Shown: in pieces, positions 28,049 through 37,087 of the stretch
Position numbering within the stretch: position 1 is the first letter of the stretch
How the letters are laid out: every line of letters starts with the position of its first letter
DNA from: Bacteroidota bacterium
Lineage (GTDB): Bacteria; Bacteroidota; Bacteroidia; AKYH767-A; OLB10
DNA: 64,000 bases
Direction of reading: 5' to 3'
NCBI GenBank assembly: GCA_016713525.1
Contig: JADJOZ010000007.1
Coordinates: 417,511-481,510, forward strand
The notes under the pieces: generated by a model
Seen by the model: the letters and a program-made list of their open reading frames with translations, nothing else
Databases searched by the model: none
Told to the model about the DNA's origin: nothing
Position numbers and translations under genes: made by a program

Positions 28049-29536
28049 TTACCTGCGATTTCCGAATTTTTGCTCTGCATAAGTCATAAATTCGTTGAAG
28101 TCGAGCTCCTTACCGGAAATCCTACGACACAATTCCTGACTGGTGAACTGCCTGCCATGAACATGAATATGCTCTCGTAACCACTGCAGCAATCCGGCCA
28201 TATTTCCGGTTGCTATTTCTGACTTTATTTCAGGATGTTCGTTTAATGCAGCATGATAAAATTGTGCTGCATAAAAACTGCCTAGTGAATAAGTTGGGAA
28301 ATAGCCAAAACTTCCATGTGACCAATGCACATCCTGAAGTACACCACGGGCATCATCCGGAACATCAATGCCCAGATACTCTTTATATTTAGCATTCCAA
28401 ACAGATGGTAGTTCAGAAACTTTTATGTTCCCTTCCATTAGTCCAATTTCAATTTCGAAACGAATCAAAACATGCAAATGATATGTTAATTCATCGGCAT
28501 TGGTTCTGATTAATGATGGGGCTACTTTATTAATTGCTTTATAAAATTCATCAAGAGAAATTCCATTCAATTGCTCCGGAAAAGTCTCTTGCAATTTTTT
28601 GTAATGAAATGACCAGAACTCAAAACTTCTGCCGACATTATTTTCCCATAATCGCGATTGTGATTCGTGAATTCCAAGCGATAAATATTCTCCGGAAGGC
28701 AAACCGTAATCATCGAAAGGCAATCCTTGTTCGTAAAGACCATGTCCACCTTCATGTATGCAACTCCAGATCATTTCACACAAATCGTTTTCATTGATGC
28801 GTGTGGTTACTCTTACATCGCGGCTATTGAAATTAATGGTGAAAGGATGTGAAGAAATATCCTGACGTCCGGCAGCAAAATCATAACCCATATTGCGAAG
28901 TACATCCAATCCAAATTCCCATTGCTTATCTTTTGGATATTTTAATCTTGTAAAACTATCGTCGGGTTGAGTGTTTGCTAACACTTGTTTTACAAATGGA
29001 ACCAACCGGTTTTTAACCTGTTCAAAAACAGCAACCAGTTCTGCAGTAGTACATCCAGGTTCATGCTGATTGATAAGTGCATCATAAGGATGAGCAACAT
29101 ATCCTAGTAATTCACATTCTTTCAACTTCAAATCAACCAGCTTTTGAAGATGTGGAGCAAATAAAGAAAAATCGTTTCCTGTTTTAGCAGCATGCCAGGC
29201 ATTGAATGCCGCTGAAACGGTACTGCTCATTTCAATAACGAAAGAGGTCGGATACTTAATACAATCCTTATAATTCCGAAGTGCTTCTTTTACATTCCGA
29301 AGTTCTTTTTCAGTTAAACTTGCTTCACTACTCAATGTATTTAACAACTGACCTAATTCTGCAGAAGTACTTTCTTCATGAGAAATTCCGGCAAGCGTTG
29401 CTAATTGTTGCGCACGAATTTCTGCTCCCTTTTCAGGCATGTACACTTCCTGATCCCATTGTAATAAAGCCGAAGCGTAGTTGATGTCGGCGATTTTACG
29501 CAGACGTTCTTTCAATAAATTATAGTTGGTTTGCAT
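28049..29536 (-). CDS. M32 family metallocarboxypeptidase
   Basis: 495 residues from the ATG giving MQTNYNLLKERLRKIADIN; the longer frame to 29569 would overlap the upstream gene. The zinc site HEGGH is at about residue 258-262 in SCIHEGGHGLYEQGLP, with the third ligand Glu in SLGIHESQSRLWEN. The family signatures DWDQE-like LLQWDQEVYMP near the start, NADELTYHLHVLIRFEIE and the C-terminal HVHGRQFTSQELCRRISG are present. It removes most C-terminal residues from peptides, but not those next to proline, in the cytoplasm. Its start lies one base after the DUF423 stop, so the two genes are coupled. Confidence 0.95.
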   Translation of the reverse strand: MQTNYNLLKERLRKIADINYASALLQWDQEVYMPEKGAEIRAQQLATLAGISHEESTSAELGQLLNTLSSEASLTEKELRNVKEALRNYKDCIKYPTSFVIEMSSTVSAAFNAWHAAKTGNDFSLFAPHLQKLVDLKLKECELLGYVAHPYDALINQHEPGCTTAELVAVFEQVKNRLVPFVKQVLANTQPDDSFTRLKYPKDKQWEFGLDVLRNMGYDFAAGRQDISSHPFTINFNSRDVRVTTRINENDLCEMIWSCIHEGGHGLYEQGLPFDDYGLPSGEYLSLGIHESQSRLWENNVGRSFEFWSFHYKKLQETFPEQLNGISLDEFYKAINKVAPSLIRTNADELTYHLHVLIRFEIEIGLMEGNIKVSELPSVWNAKYKEYLGIDVPDDARGVLQDVHWSHGSFGYFPTYSLGSFYAAQFYHAALNEHPEIKSEIATGNMAGLLQWLREHIHVHGRQFTSQELCRRISGKELDFNEFMTYAEQKFGNRR

Positions 29537-29537
29537 A

Positions 29538-29930
29538 TTATTTCCGACTTGCTGTTGAGTAAGTTGCAAATGCCAGCGATAACCATCCGGCTATAAAAAA
29601 TAATCCACCAATGGGAGTTACCGGACCCAGCCAGCTCCAGTTTTCAATGTGAAGCAAACTTCTGGTTGCTAACAGATAAACTGATCCGGAAAAGAAGAGA
29701 ATTCCGGAAAGAAATAAAATAGCCGGTGTTTTGACTTGTTTTTCAAATCCCATCAGTTGCAACATGCCACATCCCAAAAGTGCCAGAGAGTGATAAAAAT
29801 GATAGCGCACTCCCGTTTCAAATGTTTGCAATTGCTCCGGTGTGAGGTGTTGCTTCAGGGTGTGTGCTCCAAATGCACCCAAAACGACTGCAAGTGCCCC
29901 TGAAATGGCCGAGACTTTAATTAAATTCAT
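29538..29930 (-). CDS. DUF423 small membrane protein
   Basis: 130 residues with four hydrophobic segments. The family pattern is clear: GALAVVLGAFGAHTLKQHLTPEQLQTFETGVRYHFYHSLALL, then FLSGILFFSGSVYLLATR and WLGPVTPIGGLFFIAGW. These proteins are predicted inner-membrane proteins without an established function. It is the first gene of a two-gene unit with the M32 carboxypeptidase, preceded by a close promoter-like box. Confidence 0.93.
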   Translation of the reverse strand: MNLIKVSAISGALAVVLGAFGAHTLKQHLTPEQLQTFETGVRYHFYHSLALLGCGMLQLMGFEKQVKTPAILFLSGILFFSGSVYLLATRSLLHIENWSWLGPVTPIGGLFFIAGWLSLAFATYSTASRK

Positions 29931-29944
29931 GGATCTGTTTTTTG

Positions 29945-29952
29945 CAAAGATA
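29945..29952 (-). promoter_or_regulatory. Putative -7 box (TATCTTTG) for DUF423-M32
   Basis: TATCTTTG on the minus strand, 14 bases before the ATG at 29930, implying a very short leader. The -33 element is unclear. Confidence 0.5.
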
Positions 29953-29993
29953 AGATATAGCTGATGGAATAAGTCACACTTATTTCCATAAAA

Positions 29994-30017
29994 AAAGACC
30001 TCCGGATGAAGGTCTTT
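29994..30017 (-). terminator. Intrinsic terminator of the DUF4476 gene
   Basis: Stem AAAGACCT / AGGTCTTT with an 8-base loop, followed on the minus strand by additional T, 21 bases after the stop codon at 30039. Confidence 0.8.
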
Positions 30018-30038
30018 CTAATATTTGAGAATAGCTAT

Positions 30039-31007
30039 TTATCTTCTGAATGAACTAATGTAACTGTCGAGGTCTTCAATAGAAGATTCGAATGTGAATG
30101 CATCATTTACTTTGTAATAATTTCCGATATCATAAGTTCTTCCATAAGCATATTTGGCAAAATCCAATCGACTGTCTTCGAAAGTGAACAGCATCATAAT
30201 TTCCCTGACTTGTCCGGATAACAGGCAATTATTATTCAAAATTTGCTTAGCAATAGTCATTTTGGATTCTTCAAAGGTCTTGGAATTAATAGAACTCTTC
30301 ATCGACTCAAAATCCTGTGGCATCATAGGAACAGGACAGCCTATTGCGCCATTATAACCAGGAAGGTAAGCTGGCGGTGGTGGAGGTGGCGGAGTAGCAT
30401 ATCCGGAAGATGAAGTGGTGGTAGTTGTGGTAGTCACCGTTGTAGTTTGCTCAACAACTTCGGTATCTTCAAATCCCGAAACATTCATATTGATACTTCC
30501 TCCATTTTCACTTACATTCATTCCAAAAGAAACTGAGCCACCGGTTGCCGGCATTCCTGAACTGGTAGTAGTTGTAGTTTCCTGAACCACTGTTTCTTCC
30601 CCGGTATATCGTGTGGCACCGGCATCATAAGTTACTACTGAAGTACCTTGAGTTACCGGAGGAGCTTCGGCGATTGGTACCATGCTCATCGGACGAAAAA
30701 CATAAGCATTCTTATTATTTTTCTTAATTATATAGGTTGTTTCGGTACCGGGCTCAATTGCCAGGTTAAAATTACTTTGACCAAGTGCCGCATCCTCAAA
30801 AATCACCTTCAATTTATAAAAATTGGCAGTAAGACCTTCAATTTTTACATTAGTTTCAGGCTGCGTATTTTGTCGTAACCCATTCAATATTAATGTAAAA
30901 CGTTCTCCATTTTCGGTAAACACAATAGCATTTGACTGTTGTGCGGATACAGTTAAATGCGTACCTAATAATAAGGTCAGCAGCAGTAGTAATCGGTTTA
31001 ATTTCAT
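30039..31007 (-). CDS. DUF4476 domain protein, exported
   Basis: 322 residues from the ATG giving MKLNRLLLLLTLLLGTHLTVSAQ, a clear signal peptide. Residues ~25-110 form a beta-rich domain (NAIVFTENGERFTLILNGLRQN, ANFYKLKVIFED) that often precedes DUF4476. The middle is low complexity: long Thr/Ser runs and a run of seven prolines in ATPPPPPPP. The C-terminal ~95 residues are DUF4476 (MPQDFESMKSSINSKTFEESK, LSGQVREIMMLFTFEDSRLDFAKYAYGRTYD). The role of DUF4476 is unknown; the architecture suggests a periplasmic or surface protein with two domains joined by a flexible linker. Confidence 0.88.
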   Translation of the reverse strand: MKLNRLLLLLTLLLGTHLTVSAQQSNAIVFTENGERFTLILNGLRQNTQPETNVKIEGLTANFYKLKVIFEDAALGQSNFNLAIEPGTETTYIIKKNNKNAYVFRPMSMVPIAEAPPVTQGTSVVTYDAGATRYTGEETVVQETTTTTSSGMPATGGSVSFGMNVSENGGSINMNVSGFEDTEVVEQTTTVTTTTTTTSSSGYATPPPPPPPAYLPGYNGAIGCPVPMMPQDFESMKSSINSKTFEESKMTIAKQILNNNCLLSGQVREIMMLFTFEDSRLDFAKYAYGRTYDIGNYYKVNDAFTFESSIEDLDSYISSFRR

Positions 31008-31167
31008 GACATTTAGTTTAAGAGACCGGGCAATATTCAATTGTTGTGCCAAATTCTAAAAAAAATCGATTCAAAACAGGAAACAGCTATTCTTTTTATC
31101 AAACGGCAAAAGGAATGAATCACAGCACCTGAATAATTGGTAATTTCGCACCATTATTTTAACTTTT

Positions 31168-32499
31168 ATGAAAAAAATATTGTTGTTGGGAGCCGGTCGC
31201 TCCTCCTCTTCTCTGATCAAATATTTACTTGATAATGCTAATAATCAGCAATGGTTGGTTACCATTTGCGATGTATCGATAGAATCGGCTCAATCAAAAT
31301 GTGGGGCAAATCCTTCCGGCAGACCGGTTAAATTTGATGTTAATGACGCTGCTCAACGGGAATATGAAGTACAGCAGGCTGACCTGATCATTTCGCTGCT
31401 TCCACCCCACTTACATCATTTGGTAGCTGTTGATTGTGTCAGATTTAAAAAACATTTTTTAACGGCTTCTTATCTTTCAGATGAAATAAAATTACTTGAT
31501 AGTGATGCTAAGGAAGCAGGAATTATTTTGCTAAATGAATGTGGTCTTGATCCGGGAATTGATCATATGTCGGCAATGCAGGTAATTGACAACATACATG
31601 CAAAAGGTGGCGAACTTACTTCATTCAAATCTTATACCGGTGGATTGGTTGCTCCGGAATCGAATGATAATCCCTGGGGCTATAAAATTTCATGGAATCC
31701 AAGGAATGTAATTTTAGCCGGACAAGGAACGGCACGTTACATCAGAAATGGGGAATATAAATTTATTCCTTACAACAGAATTTTTACAGAAATTGAAACA
31801 ATAGTGGTTGATGGCATTGGATCATTTGATGGTTATGCAAACCGCGATTCACTGGCTTACCGTCATCATTATGGTATCGATACTATTCCAACTTTATTGC
31901 GTGGTACACTGCGGCATGCGGGGTACTGTCGCGCATGGGATGTTTTCGTAAAACTCGGCCTCACCGATGATTCCTATCATCTGGAAAATTCAGAAGAACT
32001 TACTTATGCTTCCATCGTGAAATCGTTTCTTCCGGCAGCTTCCATCAAAAAAACATTACCTGAATCGGTTGCACACATGTGCGGATTACCGGTTGAAGGT
32101 GAAGCTATGACGAAAGTAATATGGACCGGAATTTTTGATGATGTAAAAACAGGAATTAAAAATGCCAGTCCCGCTATGATTTTGCAACATTTGCTGGAGC
32201 AGAAATGGAAACTTCAGGCGGATGACAAAGACATGATTGTGATGCAACATCAGTTTGAATACGTACTGAATGGCGGTAATCACCAAATCATTTCTTCACT
32301 GATTGTAAAAGGTGATGATCAGACCTACACGGCTATGGCTAAAACTGTTGGATTACCACTTGGTATCACAGCTAAATTAGTACTGGAAGGAAAAATTAAA
32401 TTAACAGGGGTTTGTATTCCTGTGATGCGGGAAATTTATGAACCGGTATTGGCGGAACTTGCTTTGGCAGGAATTGTTTTTGAAGAAAAGGAAAGTTGA
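31168..32499 (+). CDS. Saccharopine dehydrogenase-like oxidoreductase
   Basis: 443 residues. The N-terminal Rossmann domain starts at once with KKILLLGAGRSSSSLIKYL, and the C-terminal saccharopine dehydrogenase domain shows NECGLDPGIDHMSAMQVID, the FKSYTGGLVAPESNDNPWGYKISWNPRNV region and LRHAGYCRAWDV. The match is to the LYS9-type glutamate-forming enzyme, which interconverts saccharopine with glutamate and 2-aminoadipate semialdehyde using NAD(P). In bacteria this usually serves lysine degradation. No lysine-ketoglutarate reductase gene is adjacent, so the pathway role is an inference. It converges with the trmN gene and the two stop codons are adjacent. Confidence 0.88.
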   Translation: MKKILLLGAGRSSSSLIKYLLDNANNQQWLVTICDVSIESAQSKCGANPSGRPVKFDVNDAAQREYEVQQADLIISLLPPHLHHLVAVDCVRFKKHFLTASYLSDEIKLLDSDAKEAGIILLNECGLDPGIDHMSAMQVIDNIHAKGGELTSFKSYTGGLVAPESNDNPWGYKISWNPRNVILAGQGTARYIRNGEYKFIPYNRIFTEIETIVVDGIGSFDGYANRDSLAYRHHYGIDTIPTLLRGTLRHAGYCRAWDVFVKLGLTDDSYHLENSEELTYASIVKSFLPAASIKKTLPESVAHMCGLPVEGEAMTKVIWTGIFDDVKTGIKNASPAMILQHLLEQKWKLQADDKDMIVMQHQFEYVLNGGNHQIISSLIVKGDDQTYTAMAKTVGLPLGITAKLVLEGKIKLTGVCIPVMREIYEPVLAELALAGIVFEEKES

Positions 32500-33251
32500 T
32501 TATTCTCTGGAACTAATTCCGGGATCACTTCTTTTTTTGGGTAGTCCCAGATAAAAATCTTTGGTCAACTCAATGTATTCCTGTGTAAACGAAAGGTCCT
32601 CTTCCTGAATTACAAGTTCATCTTCAATCACCGTTTTTCAGTGCGTCCGAATTCCATCATAAATCTTTTTTCCTGTTTCTCCACCTTCGTTTTCACCTTG
32701 GTGATGCGCCATGCAAACAATCCTTTTGCGGCTGCGTGTTCCAGGAATTGAAGTCCTTCTTTAAATGGCAGGATAACACAAAATCTTCCTGTAGGGGAAA
32801 GCAATTGAAGTACACCTGAAACAAGGTCATCAACTTCCAGTGTTTCACCCATGTGACGAGCAATGTTCCGGGCTTCGGAAGGCGCAGGATGTGCATCAAT
32901 AAAGTAGGGAGGATTGCTGACAATAAGATCATAACGGTTAGGCGTATGTGAAGAAAAATACTGAATAGACTGGTGGATGCACTGGATTCTGGTACTCCAG
33001 GGAGAATTGCTAAAATTGGTGTTGGCTTGAGAACAGGAATCCTCATCAATATCGATGGCATGAATTACAGCATCGGACTTCTGAGCGAGCATGAGTGCCA
33101 ACAGACCGGTGCCGGTACCAATATCAAGAATCGTTTTTGCATTTCCGGGATCAACCCAGGCACCTAACAAAACGCCATCGGTGCCTACTTTCATGGCACA
33201 TCGGTCTTGTTGAATATTGAACTGTTTAAAGCGAAAGTCGTTTTGCGACAT
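32500..33251 (-). CDS. trmN: tRNA1(Val) (adenine-37-N6)-methyltransferase, frameshifted near the 3' end
   Basis: A class I SAM-dependent methyltransferase that modifies A37 of tRNA1-Val. It starts FRFKQFNIQQDRCAMKVGTDGVLLGAWV, typical of YfiC/TrmN, then ILDIGTGTGLLALML (SAM binding) and the catalytic NPPY in LIVSNPPYFID. The uninterrupted frame stops at 32628 after GRTEKR. If one A is restored to the run of five at 32634-32638, it continues EKTVIEDELVIQEE...YIELTKDFYL and ends at 32500 with the tail expected for the family (about 250 residues). A single-base deletion is therefore the best explanation. It is downstream of rimM/rpsP in the same direction. Confidence 0.88.
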
Positions 33252-33322
33252 AAAATGGCATCCGGAATAACTACTTGGTGTTGAACAAATATAAAAACTA
33301 TTTTTGTTAAAAGAAATTATGT

Positions 33323-33973
33323 TCAGGAAGAAGCCTTATTTCTTCTCAGCGTAGTAATGATATTGCTGTACAGGATGATCATGGCTATAAAAACCGATGA
33401 AAGCAAACTGATATAGAGCCAGTTAAAGCTCTCAATAAGTTCGTTTCGGATGCTTTTTCGCTTTTCAAGCAAAGAATTTTCGAATTTCTGTATTAATCGG
33501 ATGTGCAATTTAAGTTCACCTGAAACCCGCAATGCCTCGGAACTTGCCATATAATCAGCTACAACCTCATAACTTTGAACATCCCGCAATCTGACAATCG
33601 TTCGTTGAATGAGTGCAAAACGGGTAATTTTTCGTTCCAGCTCAGCCACATTATTCTTCTGATCAATGTTTGTGGCAACAAGTGTATTTAGTTCCATCAG
33701 GTAATTCAGCAATATTGCTTCACCTGATTCAACTGTGTTTTTGAAGGCAGGTTGTGGACTGATAGCATATCCGCGTGCGGCACTTTCCATTTCCAAAGCA
33801 ATGGCATTTATATTGTGCAATTCATCAAGAACCTGATTCGTGTGTGCGAGTGCATAATCGGATGATGCCAGTTCCCGGGAATTGGAATAGGTGAAAATAC
33901 CTATGGTAACCAGCATAAAAAATGCCAGCCAATACCCCCAGATGATAGTTCGTTCAATAGGAATCAGACTCAT
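33323..33973 (-). CDS. CHASE3-type sensor domain protein without output domain
   Basis: 216 residues: a short cytoplasmic start, membrane helix at about residues 9-29 (TIIWGYWLAFFMLVTIGIFTY), an extracytoplasmic helical region (30-183) and a second membrane helix at about 184-207, then only a few basic residues (TTLRRNKASS). The helical region has the CHASE3 pattern, with HTNQVLDELHNINAIALEMESAARGYAISPQP and long helices to FENSLLEKRKSIRNELIES. CHASE3 normally senses stimuli for histidine kinases or cyclases, yet no kinase, HAMP or GGDEF follows; the stop is well before the next gene. It may work with a separate partner. It lies between rimM and trmN. Confidence 0.78.
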   Translation of the reverse strand: MSLIPIERTIIWGYWLAFFMLVTIGIFTYSNSRELASSDYALAHTNQVLDELHNINAIALEMESAARGYAISPQPAFKNTVESGEAILLNYLMELNTLVATNIDQKNNVAELERKITRFALIQRTIVRLRDVQSYEVVADYMASSEALRVSGELKLHIRLIQKFENSLLEKRKSIRNELIESFNWLYISLLSSVFIAMIILYSNIITTLRRNKASS

Positions 33974-34021
33974 TCGGAACCCAAGTTAGTGCAATGTTCT
34001 GAAACCTGCAACTAAATAAAA

Positions 34022-34546
34022 TTATGCCAGGTACACATCGATCAAACCCTCGGGAAGTATTGTATAGATGATACCTTTTTCGCGATCGATTTCTTTTATA
34101 AATGCCATGATAAATGGGAAGAGTACTTCTTTACCCTGATATAGCACACTTGCAACGGGCTGTTCTGGCAAATCATAAATAGTTTCAATTTTGCCCAGTT
34201 CACCTGCTTGTTCATCAATAACCATCATGCCAATGGCTTCATGAAAATAAATATGTTTTCCTTTAGATGGGGGCAATTCTGACAACGGCAAATAAACCTC
34301 AGCACGCATAAATTCAGCGGCTACATCACGATCTTCAATTCCTTTCAGGTGAATAATTAATTGTCCCGGTCCTATTGAAACCGTTTCAGATGCATACTCA
34401 GTCAGAGTACCATCTTTATCCACAAAAATGCGGGTAGTTTTTCTGTACCTCGCGGGATCATCCACATCCGGCTTGAGAATCAGGTTACCCTTTACGCCGT
34501 GTACACGGGTAAAAGATCCCAGGTAATAATATCCTTCATGCCCCAT
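34022..34546 (-). CDS. rimM: Ribosome maturation factor RimM
   Basis: 174 residues. RimM binds ribosomal protein S19 and assists maturation of the 30S head. The N-terminal barrel reads YYLGSFTRVHGVKGNLILKPDVDDP, and the C-terminal PRC-barrel has EAIGMMVID...LGKIETIYDLPEQPVASV and VLFPFIMAFIKEID, with the final LPEGLIDVYL typical of the family. It lies 44 bases after rpsP on the same strand. The trmD and rplS genes that often complete this cluster are absent from this position. Confidence 0.95.
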   Translation of the reverse strand: MGHEGYYYLGSFTRVHGVKGNLILKPDVDDPARYRKTTRIFVDKDGTLTEYASETVSIGPGQLIIHLKGIEDRDVAAEFMRAEVYLPLSELPPSKGKHIYFHEAIGMMVIDEQAGELGKIETIYDLPEQPVASVLYQGKEVLFPFIMAFIKEIDREKGIIYTILPEGLIDVYLA

Positions 34547-34590
34547 GAGAATGTTCCCGTGAGTTCAGTTGTAAAAAAATAGTGTTCGAA

Positions 34591-35127
34591 TTAATTTCCT
34601 TCGGCAGGAGCTTCTTCTCCACGGGTTGCTTCAGCAGCATCACCTTCTGCAGGTGCAGGAGCATTGGCAGCGGCCATTTTATCCTGAACAGCTTTAGCAC
34701 GCGCTTCTCTTACTTTTGCTTCATCGGCAAGACGCGTTTTCACATCCTGACGTTTTGCATCAGCAAGGTTGGTTGCCTTGTTGGTGATTTTAGAAAGTTT
34801 CTCATTTTCCCAGGCAGCAAATTTTTCATCTGCAGCTTCCTGAGTAAGAACACCTTTAGTAACACCTTTGGTAAGGTGATATCTGTAAAGAACACCTTTG
34901 TACGATAATATCGCACGTGTAGTGTCAGTTGGCTGGGCACCATTTTTAAGCCATTCCATGGCGCGGTCCCTGTCAATTTCAATAGTAGCCGGATTCGTGT
35001 TCGGATTATAATTTCCGATTTTCTCAATGAATTTACCATCCCTTGGAGCACGTGCATCCGCCACCACTATGTGGTAATAGGCATAACCCTTCTTACCAAA
35101 CCTTTGTAACCTGATTTTTGCTGGCAT
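34591..35127 (-). CDS. rpsP: 30S ribosomal protein S16 with acidic C-terminal extension
   Basis: 178 residues from the ATG giving MPAKIRLQRFGKKGYAYYHIVVADARAPRDGKFIEKIGNYNP. The longer open frame up to 35271 crosses the promoter and leader hairpin and is rejected. The S16 core spans about residues 1-85 (WLKNGAQPTDTTRAILSYKGVLY). The remaining ~90 residues form a charged, Ala/Glu-rich tail (ADEAKVREARAKAVQDKMAA, then acidic repeats of Ala-Pro-Ala-Glu-Gly type), about double the usual protein length; similar tails are common in Bacteroidota. It heads the rpsP-rimM operon. Confidence 0.95.
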   Translation of the reverse strand: MPAKIRLQRFGKKGYAYYHIVVADARAPRDGKFIEKIGNYNPNTNPATIEIDRDRAMEWLKNGAQPTDTTRAILSYKGVLYRYHLTKGVTKGVLTQEAADEKFAAWENEKLSKITNKATNLADAKRQDVKTRLADEAKVREARAKAVQDKMAAANAPAPAEGDAAEATRGEEAPAEGN

Positions 35128-35164
35128 TTTACTGGTTTGTTTGTAGTTATAAATTAATTTAAAT

Positions 35165-35187
35165 CCCCAAATTCTCCATGTTTGGGG
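35165..35187 (-). promoter_or_regulatory. Hairpin in the rpsP 5' leader
   Basis: CCCCAAA / TTTGGGG around a 9-base loop. With the predicted promoter the transcript would begin at about 35184, so this hairpin would occupy the very 5' end of the rpsP mRNA. It may stabilise the message or take part in autoregulation. Confidence 0.4.
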
Positions 35188-35190
35188 CGG

Positions 35191-35221
35191 CAAAGGTGCG
35201 AAAAAATCACTTATTAACCAA
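35191..35221 (-). promoter_or_regulatory. rpsP promoter (TTG-20-CACCTTTG)
   Basis: On the minus strand TTG (35221-35219), a 20-base spacer and CACCTTTG (35198-35191). This fits TAnnTTTG except for the first base and lies 64 bases before the rpsP ATG. Confidence 0.5.
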
Positions 35222-35302
35222 GGATTATTGTAAAAGCACTGGAGGGCATCAGTTAATTTATTGATAAACAATTACATAAGAGCATAAAATCGTATCTCTT
35301 CA

Positions 35303-37087
35303 CTACTTTTTCTGCCCAGCTCCCCGTAATCGGACAATCGGGAAAACCCTAAAATCTTCCAACCAGGCCGAATTTTTATAGATAAAATACAACTGTGCAA
35401 ATCCATTTTCAGCAAAATCTTTGTCAGCTGCTCGCTTTGTTTCCAGTTCCTTTTTTAAACCCGGATTTTTCTCGAGTATAGAGGCTGCCATTTCATCAAA
35501 GACATAAGATGAGAACCACTCTTTTTGTTGAAGAATGCTATCGAAAAATCCCCATGCAAACCACGAATCGGGTGCCGTTGGTTCACATGTTTCTACAATA
35601 TATCTGATGGCATCCTGATTCGTAGGAATAAGGTAATCCCCCTTAAAATAATTCATTCGGATGGTCCGCTTTCCAGTCTGCACATTGGAATGCATGTAAT
35701 GCCCTTCATAAGGATCTTTTCCGGTCTTGAAATCTTTGATAATATATTGTTCCACCATTAAGGAGGTGTCGGAACTAAAACGAATAAATTCGACTTTATT
35801 TAAGATCATTCTTTCAATTACACTCTTCCATGCTTGCGGAATTATATAGTAGGCAGGTACGGTAACCGATTCGGTTGGCTTAAACTCATCGTAATGTTTA
35901 ATACTTCGAGTGTAAGGCTTTGTTTGATCAAAATATAACTGATCTGTACCGGTTACATTACTTTTTTTACGATACGATTCATATCCTTTGAACATGATCG
36001 TTTCATAAATGGTGGTATCAGATTCCCAACCCAAAACATGTTCCTTTAACGATTTAAAATATGCATTCGTTTGGTATCGATTTTCCTGAATGGAAACTGC
36101 ATTTTCAGAACTGTACTTAACCATAATATCAATAAGCCGCAAGGTAGATTTTACCCTTGCATCAAATGGTTTTAACATGTGTGTTTCCGACACAAATGCA
36201 AAGCAATTAAAGAGCGCAGCATAACCACTTGCAAATCGTGGATTTTCCAAAAAACCATAGATACCATTCTCAGGAGTATCATCATAGCGGGAGGTGTTGA
36301 CATAGGGAGCCATTTCATCACCCGCAGCCTTCATTTTTTCAAAAAGTGCCGGAGTAAATGTTGTCTTCATAAACTTTCCAGCCGGTCCGCCTAACTTATT
36401 ATGTTGTGTAGAAATTAATGTCATGGTATATTGGTAATCGGAACCATCACTGACATGTGTATCTAAAAATACATCGGGATCCCAGGCTCTGAAAAGTGCA
36501 GTGAAAGATTTTGCGTTTTCAGAATCACATTTAATAAAGTCGCGGTTGAGATCTAAATTTCGGGCATTTCCACGAAAACCGTATGCTTCAGGACCATTTT
36601 GATTGGCGCGTGAGCAGCATCCTCTTTTCATGGCTCCATCAATATTGTAAAATGGAATAACAAGTATAACTACATTCGATGGCAATGCTTTTTTATCAGC
36701 TAAGATGCGTTCCGAATAACGGATACAGGCATCTACCCCATCCGGTTCACCGGGATGAATGGCATTGTTGATGAGGAATACCAGTTTCCCGGATTTTTTA
36801 GCCTGTTCAGGTGAAAACTGTTCATCTGAAGAAATTACAAACAGGTGCAACGGTCTGCCAATATCCGTCATTCCCATTTCAATCAATTTTGCCTGAGGAT
36901 ATTTTTCATCAAGAAATTTGTATTTGGAAATGGCCTGATCATAGGTCACCGACTTATTTGCAGCATTCAAAGCTGCAACATCCTGTGCATTACTTATTGA
37001 TGAACTAAAAAAGAAGTTCATCAACAAAGCGAAGGTGAAACAAACATTCGCACTCCTGAAATTCAGGGAAATTAAAAATGATTTCAT
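35303..37087 (-). CDS. M14 family zinc carboxypeptidase-like protein, exported
   Basis: 594 residues with an N-terminal signal peptide (hydrophobic residues ~15-35, ending SNAQ). The M14 zinc-binding elements are visible: HPGEPDG (His and Glu ligands) at about residue 112, the Arg-rich GNARNLDLNRDF, and the third ligand in FLDTHVSDGSDYQ. A Glu in SETHMLKPFDARV may be the catalytic base. The C-terminal ~280 residues have no assigned domain. It should act on peptides or wall-peptide substrates outside the cytoplasm. Its ATG overlaps the stop of the M61 gene by four bases (ATGA), so translation is coupled. Confidence 0.88.
   Translation of the reverse strand: MKSFLISLNFRSANVCFTFALLMNFFFSSSISNAQDVAALNAANKSVTYDQAISKYKFLDEKYPQAKLIEMGMTDIGRPLHLFVISSDEQFSPEQAKKSGKLVFLINNAIHPGEPDGVDACIRYSERILADKKALPSNVVILVIPFYNIDGAMKRGCCSRANQNGPEAYGFRGNARNLDLNRDFIKCDSENAKSFTALFRAWDPDVFLDTHVSDGSDYQYTMTLISTQHNKLGGPAGKFMKTTFTPALFEKMKAAGDEMAPYVNTSRYDDTPENGIYGFLENPRFASGYAALFNCFAFVSETHMLKPFDARVKSTLRLIDIMVKYSSENAVSIQENRYQTNAYFKSLKEHVLGWESDTTIYETIMFKGYESYRKKSNVTGTDQLYFDQTKPYTRSIKHYDEFKPTESVTVPAYYIIPQAWKSVIERMILNKVEFIRFSSDTSLMVEQYIIKDFKTGKDPYEGHYMHSNVQTGKRTIRMNYFKGDYLIPTNQDAIRYIVETCEPTAPDSWFAWGFFDSILQQKEWFSSYVFDEMAASILEKNPGLKKELETKRAADKDFAENGFAQLYFIYKNSAWLEDFRVFPIVRLRGAGQKK

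Noticed and set aside
34740..35057. Alternative minus-strand frame overlapping rpsP
   Set aside because: It is an out-of-frame shadow of ribosomal protein S16.
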